From Thermoplasmata archaeon (GTDB lineage Archaea; Thermoplasmatota; Thermoplasmata; Sysuiplasmatales; Sysuiplasmataceae), in contig JAKAVR010000004.1 of NCBI GenBank assembly GCA_021817225.1, forward strand, positions 1 through 61,935: DNA of 61,935 nucleotides. Direction: 5' to 3'. A program made the position numbers and the translations under genes. The first letter of the stretch is position 1. The number at the start of each line of letters is the position of its first letter. This document shows, piece by piece, positions 1 to 8,822 of this stretch. The notes beneath the pieces are model-generated. The model was not told the DNA's origin and ran no database searches. It was given only the letters and a program-made list of their open reading frames with translations.

Positions 1-2
1 TC

Positions 3-1091
3 AGCAGAACATTCGAAGAGAAGGAGATTTTCGAGGGGGATGAGATATGCATCCGGTACTCCCTCGGATTCAGTGGATTCAGGCCGAGGCTTGTGCAGCT
101 GGTACAGGAGTTTCCCGAAGGCATGTCATTGCCTCCGGCCCAGGAGTACAGGATTATTTCCGGGCAGGCGGAACTCGAAATGAGGGTCAGGGCGGTCTCA
201 AGGGGAAAGTACCTCTTCCCGCCATGCAGGCTGGCGGTCTCGGACATTGCCGGCCTGAAGGTCGAATTTCACCATTTCGGCGGCGAGGAGCGCATTCTTG
301 TCTCTTCCAGGGTGCAGAGAATAGACGTGGACGCCATTCAGCCAATGCGCCCGAAGACGGTGACGGGCAACAGGATTTCACGCTACAGGGGAGGAGGCAG
401 CGACTTCTACTCCCTCAGGAAATACATGGAGGGGGAGTCGGTCCGCAGGATAAACTGGCGCGCGTCCGCCAGGTCGGATGAACTCTGGGTCAATGAGTAC
501 CTCGCCGAAAGCAGCGGGACTCAGATCATTGTTCTTGATGCCAGGACAATGGAGGACGACAGGCGGCTCACAAAGGAGATGGCCGATGCAGGCATTCGTG
601 CAGCAACTTCAATAGCATATTCATCCCTGAACGACCGCAATGCAGTCGGCATGTTCATAATCTCCGATGCAGCGAGGATAATCAGGCCGGACTACGGCGC
701 AAGGCAGTTCATACGCATCGGCGAGGCCCTCAAGAACATGGGCGTCCCAACCTCAAAGGGGGCGCTCAATATGCAGAGGATGGCAAGGGTCTACGGCGAC
801 GAAAAGGCGCAGTATGTTGTCATTTCGCCGCTGCCGGATGATGATACACTTGATTCCGTGGCAGAGCTCGCTCTCTCCCATGAAGACGTACTCGTGCTTG
901 TCCCGCTTGTAAGCATAAGGGAAAGGGCCAACGGGCCGGAGGAGATGGCATTGACTGTCACGAGACTCAGACAGGAGACAAATGCAGTCATACTGTCGCA
1001 GATTTGCAGGACGCTTACCTGGCAGAAGGACAGTGAGCTGTCTGTGGCTGTGGGCAGAGCAGGAATGTACCAGATAAGGAGGAGGCTATGA
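3..1091 (+). CDS. DUF58 family protein (5' end outside window)
   Basis: DUF58 proteins are usually partners of MoxR ATPases; their exact biochemical role is not settled. The frame is already open at base 3, and the first codons read like the beta-rich middle of a DUF58 protein (FEGD, then a hydrophobic strand pattern), so the gene starts left of the window; the GTG at 93 is internal. The diagnostic DUF58 core (EGESVRRINWRASARSDELW, bases about 430-489) is intact and is followed by a VWA-like strand, IIVLDAR. The stop overlaps the next start as ATGA, so the two genes are probably cotranslated. It is a paralog of the DUF58 gene at 2417-3724 on the other strand. Confidence 0.9.
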   Translation, partial: SRTFEEKEIFEGDEICIRYSLGFSGFRPRLVQLVQEFPEGMSLPPAQEYRIISGQAELEMRVRAVSRGKYLFPPCRLAVSDIAGLKVEFHHFGGEERILVSSRVQRIDVDAIQPMRPKTVTGNRISRYRGGGSDFYSLRKYMEGESVRRINWRASARSDELWVNEYLAESSGTQIIVLDARTMEDDRRLTKEMADAGIRAATSIAYSSLNDRNAVGMFIISDAARIIRPDYGARQFIRIGEALKNMGVPTSKGALNMQRMARVYGDEKAQYVVISPLPDDDTLDSVAELALSHEDVLVLVPLVSIRERANGPEEMALTVTRLRQETNAVILSQICRTLTWQKDSELSVAVGRAGMYQIRRRL

Positions 1092-1597
1092 ACAGAATTT
1101 CGAACATTGTGCTTGCAGCGCTCTTCCTTTCGGCGGTAGCAGTCATGTATCTGCTGGCAGGAAAATACCTTCCTGCCTATCTGGCAGGGGAAGCGGCGAT
1201 CGCGATCTCAGCTGCATTCAGGGCAAGACTCCCGATCCAGGCAGCCGGACTTTCGCTAACATTACTTTTCGCCCTGACATCCATACCCACCCTTCCCCTT
1301 CTTCTCCTTTCAGTCCTTTTTGTGGGCATATTCGTCTACGGTGTAAACTTCTTCGGCTACCTGCCGTGGAGAAGAGTTGAGACGCCTTTCCAGGGGAGTG
1401 GCGGAGGCCGTGCCGTGCTATCGAACATTTCGGAGATTTCGGCGGTCGGCGTCGCCATCTTCCTTCTGTCCCTCATGGCATCCGTCTTTTCAGGGCTGAC
1501 TTCAGTCAGGGCAAACGGCATTATTGTTTTCCTGTTCATGATTTCGATCGGCCTGCTTCTTCTTGCATTCGTGTCGGCGTACATGGCTGAGCGCTGA
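1088..1597 (+). CDS. hypothetical four-helix membrane protein
   Basis: A 169-residue protein with about four or five hydrophobic segments (near residues 5-25, 35-75, 75-92, 115-140 and 145-165) separated by short charged loops. It starts on the ATGA overlap with the DUF58 gene and so is likely its cotranscribed membrane partner. I do not recognise a named family. It ends 11 bases from the convergent stop of the minus-strand membrane gene. Confidence 0.75.
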   Translation: MNRISNIVLAALFLSAVAVMYLLAGKYLPAYLAGEAAIAISAAFRARLPIQAAGLSLTLLFALTSIPTLPLLLLSVLFVGIFVYGVNFFGYLPWRRVETPFQGSGGGRAVLSNISEISAVGVAIFLLSLMASVFSGLTSVRANGIIVFLFMISIGLLLLAFVSAYMAER

Positions 1598-1608
1598 TGT
1601 GCGGCAGG

Positions 1609-2430
1609 CTACGCTCCAGTCCGCATAGTCCTTCTTGCTGTCCTTGCCACGAGAATGAAAACTGCCAGCACCGCCACGGATATCACTGTGATAGCGAATC
1701 CCGAACCTGACGCGGCAAGAGAAACCGAGAGAACAACTATTGTGGCTGCGGCACCGACTGCAAGATGAAGCGCCGTTTGCTCCAGCCTGATTGAATTCAC
1801 GCCACCTGCTGCATGCATTATGAACAGGAAGAAGCCGGCAACTGCGAGGAGTAGAAGAAAGAGTATTTCGGGGGATATTCCGATGTTCATTGTCTGCAGC
1901 GGCAGGCCGGACTGGTACCCGCTCTCGAACAGGGAAGCTATTCCAGAGAGCTGAAGCGACCAGACGTCGATGTAGGCTGCAATCACAGGCACCGTGTGCA
2001 TCTGAGAGTAGCTGACAGTTGCAACTTCATCCAGCGTAATCCCTGTGCCGAGAAGGAACGCGCTCATCGCCTGGAAAGGCTCCCTTGAACGGAGTATTTC
2101 CATTCCGAATATGAAGGGAAGAGCAAACTCCGCCGACATGATTGCGGAGTATACCTCGGTCCCCCTTTGCTGGGCGCCGCCCCCTGTCGGCCCGATGGCA
2201 TAAAAGAGAACAGAGAGCATAAAAAGCATCTCGACGGCGAAATAGAATGGAACTTTCCTCCTGTCTGGCAGGGCCCTCGACACAAAGGGGACTGCAATGA
2301 AAGGGACGACGAGAAGGGGGTTCAGGCCAGGAGCAAAGAAGGGGACCGTGTATGCGAAGAGGGCAAAGAGAGGAAGAGCCACCAGGAGCCGGGATGTGTT
2401 CAGAAGGGTTCTGCCTTCAGTATCCGGCAT
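1609..2430 (-). CDS. hypothetical polytopic membrane protein of the MoxR/DUF58 cluster
   Basis: About 273 residues and mostly hydrophobic, with roughly seven predicted membrane spans. The start at 2430 is chosen because a GGGAGGT ribosome site lies a few bases upstream; the frame extends to 2502, but that extra stretch overlaps the DUF58 gene and looks non-membrane. It overlaps the end of the DUF58 gene by 14 bases and is the last gene of the minus-strand cluster. In related MoxR/DUF58 clusters the last genes are often membrane or transglutaminase-like proteins; I see no transglutaminase motif here. Confidence 0.75.
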   Translation of the reverse strand: MPDTEGRTLLNTSRLLVALPLFALFAYTVPFFAPGLNPLLVVPFIAVPFVSRALPDRRKVPFYFAVEMLFMLSVLFYAIGPTGGGAQQRGTEVYSAIMSAEFALPFIFGMEILRSREPFQAMSAFLLGTGITLDEVATVSYSQMHTVPVIAAYIDVWSLQLSGIASLFESGYQSGLPLQTMNIGISPEILFLLLLAVAGFFLFIMHAAGGVNSIRLEQTALHLAVGAAATIVVLSVSLAASGSGFAITVISVAVLAVFILVARTARRTMRTGA

Positions 2431-3724
2431 ATGAATACCTCCCTTCGAACCATACGGCCGCGAGGTCTGAAACAAGCGTCCTGGAGGAAGACAGCTTGGC
2501 ACGTACCCCGAGCCCGTTGAGCAGCCTTACGTTGTTTGACATCTGACTCCTCCTTCCGACTGTGACCATCCTCATCAGTGTGAAGCTGGCATTCTTCCCG
2601 GAGGAGTCGAAGAAGGTGGATGCCTCCGGGACTATAAGCCTCACCGAACGTCTTGAGAGAAGAGGCACAGACTCGCGGCTAATCGCCATGCCGTCGAAAG
2701 TCATCAGAGGCGAAATGACAACAGTAAGCGCTGACTTGCCGTACCTTTTTTTCAGCGCCCTGACAGACCCTGCCAGGTCAAACTGCCCGTCGGGTTCGGT
2801 CGACTTCAGGATCGCCTGCAGCTGCTTCGCCGATGATGCGACAGGTTCGGGAGCAACAAAGAAATTCCGTGTCGATGAATAAAGGAAGAAACCTACCCTG
2901 TCGCCCTGCCTGCAAAGTGCAAAAGATGCGCGGAGGGCACTTGATACCTCGTTGCAGTATATCCTGTCCAGCTGGCCGATGTTGGTTGATGAGCTATAGT
3001 CGATTACGAATATTGTATCCGTGTTTCTCTCGTCCTCCATCTCCTTGACATAGACATCATCACCACTGACCGTTCCGAACCTGTTCCATGCTATCCTTCT
3101 CGATTCATCGTGGACAGTGTAGGGCCTTATGCTGAGGAACTGGTAACCCTGGCCAGGGCGCGGCAGGCTGCCCGCCCCTGCGACGAATGTGTTGCTCCGC
3201 GTGGCCACGCCCCTCATCTCGGCCCTTTCGGCTATTATGGGAGGAATGGCAACCCGGTCCGTTACTGGCTTCAGTATCCTGAAGCGGCAGAGGCCAAACG
3301 GATCAGATGCGCTCAGCTCCAGCGGTCCTAGAGTGTGGCGGCCGAAGTAGGGGGAGGTGACCGAATACTCCTTGTATGCCTGCCCTCTGCCCCTGAAGAT
3401 TATGCTCCCGCTGCTCTCGCCCTGCGCCTCGAGGCCTTCCGAGAGCAAATCGGCATATTTGAAGACGAGAAGTCCCTGGCCGGTACCTGAAAACTCAAGT
3501 GCAACGTCGAACCAGCCCGCTTTCGCCGAAGGAACTATCCTTCTGCGTACCTGCAACGACTTGATTCGCTCCACTGTAACAGTATGAAAAATGACAACAT
3601 CTGCTGAAACAGTGAAGAAAAGAAGCAGCGAAAAAATCAGGAAGTAGCTGTATCCGAGCATAACTGCCTCGAATATGCCGAAAGTGAGCAGAAACAGCAG
3701 CGGGTAGGTGGACCACTTTATCAT
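2417..3724 (-). CDS. DUF58 family protein, membrane anchored
   Basis: A 435-residue DUF58 protein. Two hydrophobic helices occupy residues 7-48, followed by a beta-rich region (about 50-160), then the DUF58 signature around residues 195-235 with ESRRIAWNRFG and YVKEME, then a VWA-like strand FVIDYSSSTN at about 239-248 whose D-x-S-S-S resembles a metal-site loop. The start overlaps the MoxR stop by 4 bases (3721-3724), so it should be translated with the ATPase. MoxR plus DUF58 is a widespread pair thought to act as a chaperone-like or regulatory module; the target here may be the surface protein or membrane genes of the same cluster (inference). Confidence 0.92.
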   Translation of the reverse strand: MIKWSTYPLLFLLTFGIFEAVMLGYSYFLIFSLLLFFTVSADVVIFHTVTVERIKSLQVRRRIVPSAKAGWFDVALEFSGTGQGLLVFKYADLLSEGLEAQGESSGSIIFRGRGQAYKEYSVTSPYFGRHTLGPLELSASDPFGLCRFRILKPVTDRVAIPPIIAERAEMRGVATRSNTFVAGAGSLPRPGQGYQFLSIRPYTVHDESRRIAWNRFGTVSGDDVYVKEMEDERNTDTIFVIDYSSSTNIGQLDRIYCNEVSSALRASFALCRQGDRVGFFLYSSTRNFFVAPEPVASSAKQLQAILKSTEPDGQFDLAGSVRALKKRYGKSALTVVISPLMTFDGMAISRESVPLLSRRSVRLIVPEASTFFDSSGKNASFTLMRMVTVGRRSQMSNNVRLLNGLGVRAKLSSSRTLVSDLAAVWFEGRYSYAGY

Positions 3725-4692
3725 CTTGGAACTTTCACGTCCTTTATTATCCCGTTTATGACCGCATTCATCACCGCAAGTGGCTCGTTGTCGCTCTCCA
3801 GATGCATTTCAGGTTGAAGTATGAGCCTGTGGTTCAGCATCTCATATGCAATGAATTTCACGTCGTCAGGCAGGACATAATCTCTGCCGCACAGGAGCGC
3901 GTTTGCCCTTATGGCCCTGATGTACTTGACGCTCGTCCGCGGACTGGCACCTAGAAAGACTCCTTTTGCCTCCCTTGTATGCCTGATAAGGTCAACCACA
4001 TATTCGGACACCTCGTCCGATACATGGACATCCTTCACTGTCTGCCTCAGCGACCTGATCTCTTCGGCCGTGAAAAACTCGGGTCTCTCACCCGCATCCA
4101 GGGAGGTGCGAACTGCCTTGAGTTCATCTTCCCTTGTGGGGTAAGTCATCCTGTATCTGAACAGAAAACGATCCAGCAGCGCCTCCGCCAGCGGAAATGT
4201 GCCTTCCTGCTCTATCGGGTTCTGAGTGGCTATAACAAAAAAGGGCTCGGGCAGAGGATGCATCTGGCCGTTTGAGCTTACCTGCCTCTCCTCCATCGAC
4301 TCCAGAAGTGCTGACTGCACTTTCGGCGGCGTTCTGTTTATCTCGTCCGCAAGCAGTACATTTGTGAAAACAGGTCCTTCCCTGAATTCCATTTTCCTTG
4401 TCTGCAGATTCAGGACGTAGTTTCCCATCACATCGGTCGGAAGCATGTCCGGGGTGAACTGAATTCGCTTGAAGTCCAGGCCGAGATGTCTTGCAAACTC
4501 ATTTGCAAGCCTTGTCTTGGCCAGACCTGGGACACCCTCCAGAAGAATGTGGTTTTCGGTGAGGATCGAGATGAGCATGAACCTCACTATCCTTTCCGAC
4601 CCAATGACGCGCTTTCCGATCTCAAGCCGGAGCCGCAGCATCTTCTCATCCAGGCCTTTTCTCTCTCTTTCTTCCATGACCGCACCTGTCAT
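3721..4692 (-). CDS. MoxR family AAA+ ATPase
   Basis: A 323-residue AAA+ ATPase of the MoxR type. Walker A GVPGLAKT is at residues 53-60, Walker B LLADEINR at about 113-120, the sensor asparagine in IATQNP near 158, and the arginine-finger segment LAEALLDRF ends near 176. All catalytic positions are present, so it should be active. It sits directly before the DUF58 gene with a 4-base overlap and 6 bases after the small membrane gene. The start could also be Met6 at 4677. MoxR proteins commonly drive assembly or activation of partner complexes together with DUF58 or VWA proteins. Confidence 0.95.
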   Translation of the reverse strand: MTGAVMEERERKGLDEKMLRLRLEIGKRVIGSERIVRFMLISILTENHILLEGVPGLAKTRLANEFARHLGLDFKRIQFTPDMLPTDVMGNYVLNLQTRKMEFREGPVFTNVLLADEINRTPPKVQSALLESMEERQVSSNGQMHPLPEPFFVIATQNPIEQEGTFPLAEALLDRFLFRYRMTYPTREDELKAVRTSLDAGERPEFFTAEEIRSLRQTVKDVHVSDEVSEYVVDLIRHTREAKGVFLGASPRTSVKYIRAIRANALLCGRDYVLPDDVKFIAYEMLNHRLILQPEMHLESDNEPLAVMNAVINGIIKDVKVPR

Positions 4693-4698
4693 GAGCCC

Positions 4699-5157
4699 CT
4701 ACCTCCTTCCCCGGCTGAGCGACAAGCCCTCGTCCCCGGTCGACTCCTTGTATATGAGCGCCATCTGTTCAATGATTCGGTCAATGTCCGCGCGCGTCGA
4801 TGCTTCTCCCTGGCCGGTTTCCCCGGCAATGGCCGTAAACTCCGAGCGAAGTCTTCCAAAAGCGGAAACATCGCCCCCCGACTCCTTCACCATTTCACCC
4901 ATTGCCTCCACATAAGGCAGGTAATGGCCCCCCCTTATCATGTCAAGCTCCCTCTGATAAGCGCCGACTTTCTCATTTGTGCCTCCGGAAGTATTGGACG
5001 GCCGGTATATTTTCCAGCCGAATCCGAAAAGCCTGAACAAATAGGCTGCTGCAACGATTGCGGCAACCGGAATTATGAATCTGGAGAGGGATGAGGCTAA
5101 ATCCACCCCTGAGGCCACACCGGCGAAAAGCATGGGAGAGCTGGCTGGTTTGCCCAA
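4699..5157 (-). CDS. hypothetical single-span membrane protein of the MoxR cluster
   Basis: A 152-residue protein with one clear hydrophobic segment (about residues 24-45), a short linker, and a charged, helix-rich soluble tail. Position and layout (one span, helical tail, next to MoxR and DUF58) resemble DUF4129-type proteins, but I cannot see a decisive motif. It lies 6 bases before MoxR and 22 bases after the 162-residue gene, so is likely in the same transcript. Confidence 0.7.
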   Translation of the reverse strand: MGKPASSPMLFAGVASGVDLASSLSRFIIPVAAIVAAAYLFRLFGFGWKIYRPSNTSGGTNEKVGAYQRELDMIRGGHYLPYVEAMGEMVKESGGDVSAFGRLRSEFTAIAGETGQGEASTRADIDRIIEQMALIYKESTGDEGLSLSRGRR

Positions 5158-5179
5158 TCTGCACTTTGTCTCCAGCCGA

Positions 5180-5668
5180 TCAGTCCTCCGTACCAGACCG
5201 GCTCATTGCCTCCCTGAAGAGAAGTTTCATTCTCTCAGCATTAGGCTTGATTCCACCCCCGAAGACGAACGGCTCGTATGATTCGAAGTAGAGTGTTGAC
5301 AGGGACACGATAGCTTCAAATTGGTCTCTGCCTGGGCCATTATCCCACACGAGAAGGCTGGTGAATTTCAGTGCATCTCTTGAATCTGAAGTGAGTATTG
5401 AATCATTAACCGTACTGAATGAGGAAATTGAATCCGAGATGAATTCCCTGTAGGTGCTTGAGCTGTCTATTGTCTTCTTGAATCTTCTGAGATAAGCGCC
5501 AAGCGCTGTTTCGAAACCCCTTCTTGCTGCCAGCTGAAGCTGCCCTTCTTCAATCATCTTCTCAATTCCGCTCCCCTGATCTTCAGTTGGTCCGGCGACA
5601 GAGGGATTCTGCTGCTCGCCCTTCTTCAGCGCATATTTCCTTTCAAGGTAATTTTCTCTCCAGTCCAT
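5180..5668 (-). CDS. hypothetical soluble protein of the MoxR cluster
   Basis: A 162-residue, mainly helical, charged protein with no signal peptide or membrane span. No family recognised. It is placed 9 bases after the large surface protein and just before the small membrane gene, in the same direction, so it should be part of the same operon. Low sequence complexity is not a concern and codon usage looks like its neighbours. Confidence 0.7.
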   Translation of the reverse strand: MDWRENYLERKYALKKGEQQNPSVAGPTEDQGSGIEKMIEEGQLQLAARRGFETALGAYLRRFKKTIDSSSTYREFISDSISSFSTVNDSILTSDSRDALKFTSLLVWDNGPGRDQFEAIVSLSTLYFESYEPFVFGGGIKPNAERMKLLFREAMSRSGTED

Positions 5669-5677
5669 TTTCCTACC

Positions 5678-7897
5678 TCATGTTGTGTAGCCGCTTCCAA
5701 CCGGCATGACAGTTGCGATTGAGTAATCTAGCTTGAGGACCAGGCTGACCACCATGTCATTTCCATCCGTGGAATTGAGTCCCGAGGAGATTAGGTTTAT
5801 TGTGAGGATACCTCCCTCGACAGTATGTGGATGCGCGAAAACAGTCGAATTCCCGGCGAAGGAGAATGCCGCATGCGAGATGTAAGCTGTTGAAAGGGAT
5901 GGAGTGAAATTCAGGGAAAGGAGCTGCATGCCATCAAGGAGAAGGGCTGATGCAGCCGTTGTGCTCATGGTGAAAGTTGCGTTGTAGATGCCAGTGGTCG
6001 CGTTGAAGCTGCTTCTGGCAGCGGCGGACGAGATGTTTGCAAACGTCCTGTTGAAATAGAGTGTGATGACGGGGATGGCGGCCGAGATGCTGAACGACGC
6101 GGACAGGGGGTATGTGCCGTTCATTGTCGTCGAGGCCATGGAGTAGTTACCGATGTGCTCCTGGAACACCAGTGCAGTGTTTCCGCCTAGAGTCGTATTG
6201 CTGATGCCGGTTGAAGATGTGAGGCTAACATTCCAGGTCAGATTCGAACTGTCAGTCAGCACCACAAGGTACGGCAACAGGGGCAGGTTGACACTGACAT
6301 TGTTCCCGGAGATGTTCGCAGCAACCGAGGCGTTGACATATCCCGGTCCCGTATAGGAAAAGGAATACCGGCCGTCCGGCAGGAAGTATCTGAAGACGGT
6401 GGAGTTGCCGGATGCATGTGCGACAAAAGGGATTGTGAGAAGTGAATTCGAAACTGAAATGCCGCCTGCAGGAACGCTGAAGTTGTGAAGCCGGTCCGAT
6501 GCATTAATCGAGAGGTTGTGGGATGCCTGCCTTGACAGCTGCAGGGAGAGCGAGGAAGAGCCGCTGTAGAATGAGGAAGTGCTGTACCGGCCGTAGAAGA
6601 GCGTAAGCACAGCGATGCTGTATGAGCCTGAAAAGTTCAGCCGAATGGAGCCAATGCTCTGGCTGCCTGAGCCGAATATGCCCCTGTAGAATATTCCTGC
6701 CGAGTCTATGTATGCCAGGAACTGAATGTTGGGCAGTGGGCTTCCTCCGTAGCTGAAGCCAAGGGACAAAGAAGCTGGAGCGTAAGAAACGGGACCGGAT
6801 GGATTTGCCGAGGATAAGGTGGAAACCAGAGAGGTTGCGTTTGTTGAAGGATCACCAGTCTGGGACGATGATGTGAGATTGATGATGTGAAGGCCCTGAC
6901 CGATGGAGAAGAGGGGATGCATTGTCAGATTGAGTTCGGTCTGGTCAGCCACTATGGAAGTGACAACGAAGGAACCATCTGAATACCCAGGCGAGCTTAC
7001 GTTCAATTTGACCGAACCATACATGTTCTTCAGTGTAAAATGGCCATCGGCTCCGGTTTTCGTGCCGTTAAGGATAGGGAAGGTGGACAACGTCGCATTT
7101 GCTACCGCATGGCCCGCTGTGTTGAGAACATACCCACCGAGACTGAAGGGTGAAGGAACGCTCGGAGTCAGCCTGACTGACAGGTTGGTGATGCTGCGGC
7201 CGCTGACATTCAGAGTCACATTCAAGGCAATGTAATTGATTCCTGAAAATCTGACCTGGTAGCTGCCGTTTGTGAGATACATTGCGAAGCTCCCGTTCCC
7301 GCCAGACAGAGCGCCAACCGCCTGGTAGAAGTCGGCTGCTGTTACGCCCACATCCGCTATCCTGTTGTCGTAGGCATCGGATACATTGCCCGCAACCTTG
7401 TACTTGGGCATTGGCTCCATGCTCATGTTCGCCCACACAATGTTTCTCCCTGCATCTATATGAACAGTTCTGGGATAGTAACCTGGAATCTTGTATGCAA
7501 AATCACCGTTGCCCCTGTACATTATGTAATACTGGTAGACCCCGTAACTGTTGGTGGCGATTACGGTCTCGACTGGAAAGACAGCGACGAAGAGCCTCGA
7601 GGAGACAATGGGCAATGCGCTTGAATTGTTGTACACAAGACCCTCTATGAGGACTATGGACTGTGACACGGGGGAAAAACTGGTTTCGTTTGCGCCCAGT
7701 CCGCTTGTGTCGTTGAATTGGTTGAGGAAAAGCTTGAATGTTTGCCCTCCTGGAGTCGTTTTCTGCGGTGAGGTCGGGTAAACGACCCTGAATAAGCTGA
7801 AAGCTGAAATGACAAGAGTCACGGCAACGACTAGTATAAGCGCTGCCCTCAACACAGAGCCTTCGTTTGACATCCGCTTCAACGAAATGCCCCGCAT
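5678..7897 (-). CDS. large secreted/surface protein with carboxypeptidase-regulatory-like repeats
   Basis: A 739-residue protein with an N-terminal hydrophobic helix (about residues 16-38) that acts as signal or anchor, followed by a Ser/Thr/Asn-rich exterior region with very many N-x-S/T sites, as expected for a glycosylated archaeal cell-surface protein. Several stretches (for example about residues 160-235 and 250-320: GNVSDAYDNRIADVGVTAAD, GGYVLNTAGHAVANATLS) look like carboxypeptidase-regulatory/CarboxypepD_reg beta-sandwich repeats. I see no C-terminal anchor. An AAAGGGT site precedes the ATG at 7897; Met9 at 7873 is an alternative. It is the first gene of the MoxR/DUF58 cluster, so the ATPase module may serve its export or assembly (inference). 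Confidence 0.85.
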   Translation of the reverse strand: MRGISLKRMSNEGSVLRAALILVVAVTLVISAFSLFRVVYPTSPQKTTPGGQTFKLFLNQFNDTSGLGANETSFSPVSQSIVLIEGLVYNNSSALPIVSSRLFVAVFPVETVIATNSYGVYQYYIMYRGNGDFAYKIPGYYPRTVHIDAGRNIVWANMSMEPMPKYKVAGNVSDAYDNRIADVGVTAADFYQAVGALSGGNGSFAMYLTNGSYQVRFSGINYIALNVTLNVSGRSITNLSVRLTPSVPSPFSLGGYVLNTAGHAVANATLSTFPILNGTKTGADGHFTLKNMYGSVKLNVSSPGYSDGSFVVTSIVADQTELNLTMHPLFSIGQGLHIINLTSSSQTGDPSTNATSLVSTLSSANPSGPVSYAPASLSLGFSYGGSPLPNIQFLAYIDSAGIFYRGIFGSGSQSIGSIRLNFSGSYSIAVLTLFYGRYSTSSFYSGSSSLSLQLSRQASHNLSINASDRLHNFSVPAGGISVSNSLLTIPFVAHASGNSTVFRYFLPDGRYSFSYTGPGYVNASVAANISGNNVSVNLPLLPYLVVLTDSSNLTWNVSLTSSTGISNTTLGGNTALVFQEHIGNYSMASTTMNGTYPLSASFSISAAIPVITLYFNRTFANISSAAARSSFNATTGIYNATFTMSTTAASALLLDGMQLLSLNFTPSLSTAYISHAAFSFAGNSTVFAHPHTVEGGILTINLISSGLNSTDGNDMVVSLVLKLDYSIATVMPVGSGYTT

Positions 7898-7961
7898 TTG
7901 ATATTACCCTTTGGTATATCAGGCAGGCTCTGGCAATATGGAAGGAGTGAATAATGCTGCC

Positions 7962-8822
7962 TCAAAAAGATGCGCGCCTTGTCCAGTAGTAGTACAGGAG
8001 ATAGAAAATCAGCGTATTGAATACAAGACCGGCCACCAACATTACAATCAGTGTGGGCGTCATGTAATCCGGGGCCGGGGAAAGAGAGGGAAAGCTTATT
8101 GCCGGAGCTGACAATAAAACGTAGGCGCTTGCCGAAAGAGAAGGCGTGAGCAGCGCAGACACGAACAGCGGCTGCGTGCTGTCATTGTGCAGGGCGAGCA
8201 GAACAGGAAGCAGCGACACGACAAGATAGGACATTCCGTAACCAAAGGATCGTGCAGGACTCCTTGTAATGACCCCTGTCCAGAGTGTGACTGACGCCAG
8301 GCCCATAACGGCAAGGAAGTTGAAACCTACAATTAGAAGAGCATCGGCCGGGGAAGGCGAATTGGCGGAAAGCGCCATGGCGGTCAGAACAGGAATTGAA
8401 AAAACAAGATAAGGAAGGAGCGCCGAGGAAACAATTATAGACGAAAACACAGCCTTCCTTCCCCCCGGCATGAGGATAAGAGTGGACATTGTCCCGTCCC
8501 TTATGTCCCCCACGGCGCCAAACGAAAGATTCTTGAAGAGAAGGGCAAGTGCGGCAAAGCCGCTCAGAATAAATGAATCGAACACAGTGTTCAGCTCAAA
8601 GAACCGTTGAATTGGATCTGGGGCCTGAATGACGGTGAGCACGGGAGGGCTGATTACCGGAAGCGGGACACTGTTGAAGACTGGAAGGAACGGGTTTACC
8701 GCGCCCAGGGATATGACGACCAATATTAGGACTGCGGACGCAAGCGAGTCATAGTCCATTTCGAGCCTCATTACAAGGATTTCAACGAAATCACGAAGCG
8801 CTTGTGTTCTCGTCCTCTCCAA
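7962..8822 (-). CDS. ABC-2 type transporter permease-like membrane protein
   Basis: A 286-residue protein with about six hydrophobic spans, of the ABC-2 export permease layout: a cytosolic amphipathic start, a large extracytoplasmic loop between spans 1 and 2, and RDGTMSTLILMPGGR-type coupling segment after span 2. The start used is TTG at 8822 because a GGGAGGAAT ribosome site lies 8 bases upstream; ATG at 8771 is the alternative and would remove the 32-base overlap with the ATPase gene. Paired with the ATPase, it would export a lipid, drug or envelope component; the substrate is unknown. Confidence 0.8.
   Translation of the reverse strand: MERTRTQALRDFVEILVMRLEMDYDSLASAVLILVVISLGAVNPFLPVFNSVPLPVISPPVLTVIQAPDPIQRFFELNTVFDSFILSGFAALALLFKNLSFGAVGDIRDGTMSTLILMPGGRKAVFSSIIVSSALLPYLVFSIPVLTAMALSANSPSPADALLIVGFNFLAVMGLASVTLWTGVITRSPARSFGYGMSYLVVSLLPVLLALHNDSTQPLFVSALLTPSLSASAYVLLSAPAISFPSLSPAPDYMTPTLIVMLVAGLVFNTLIFYLLYYYWTRRASF

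Noticed and set aside
47-481. 144-codon frame near the left edge
   Set aside because: It overlaps the DUF58 gene in another frame, and its translation lacks family features; the DUF58 frame is open across the whole stretch.
4486-5094. 202-codon plus-strand frame opposite MoxR and its neighbour
   Set aside because: It is antisense to well-supported genes and has no recognisable protein features.
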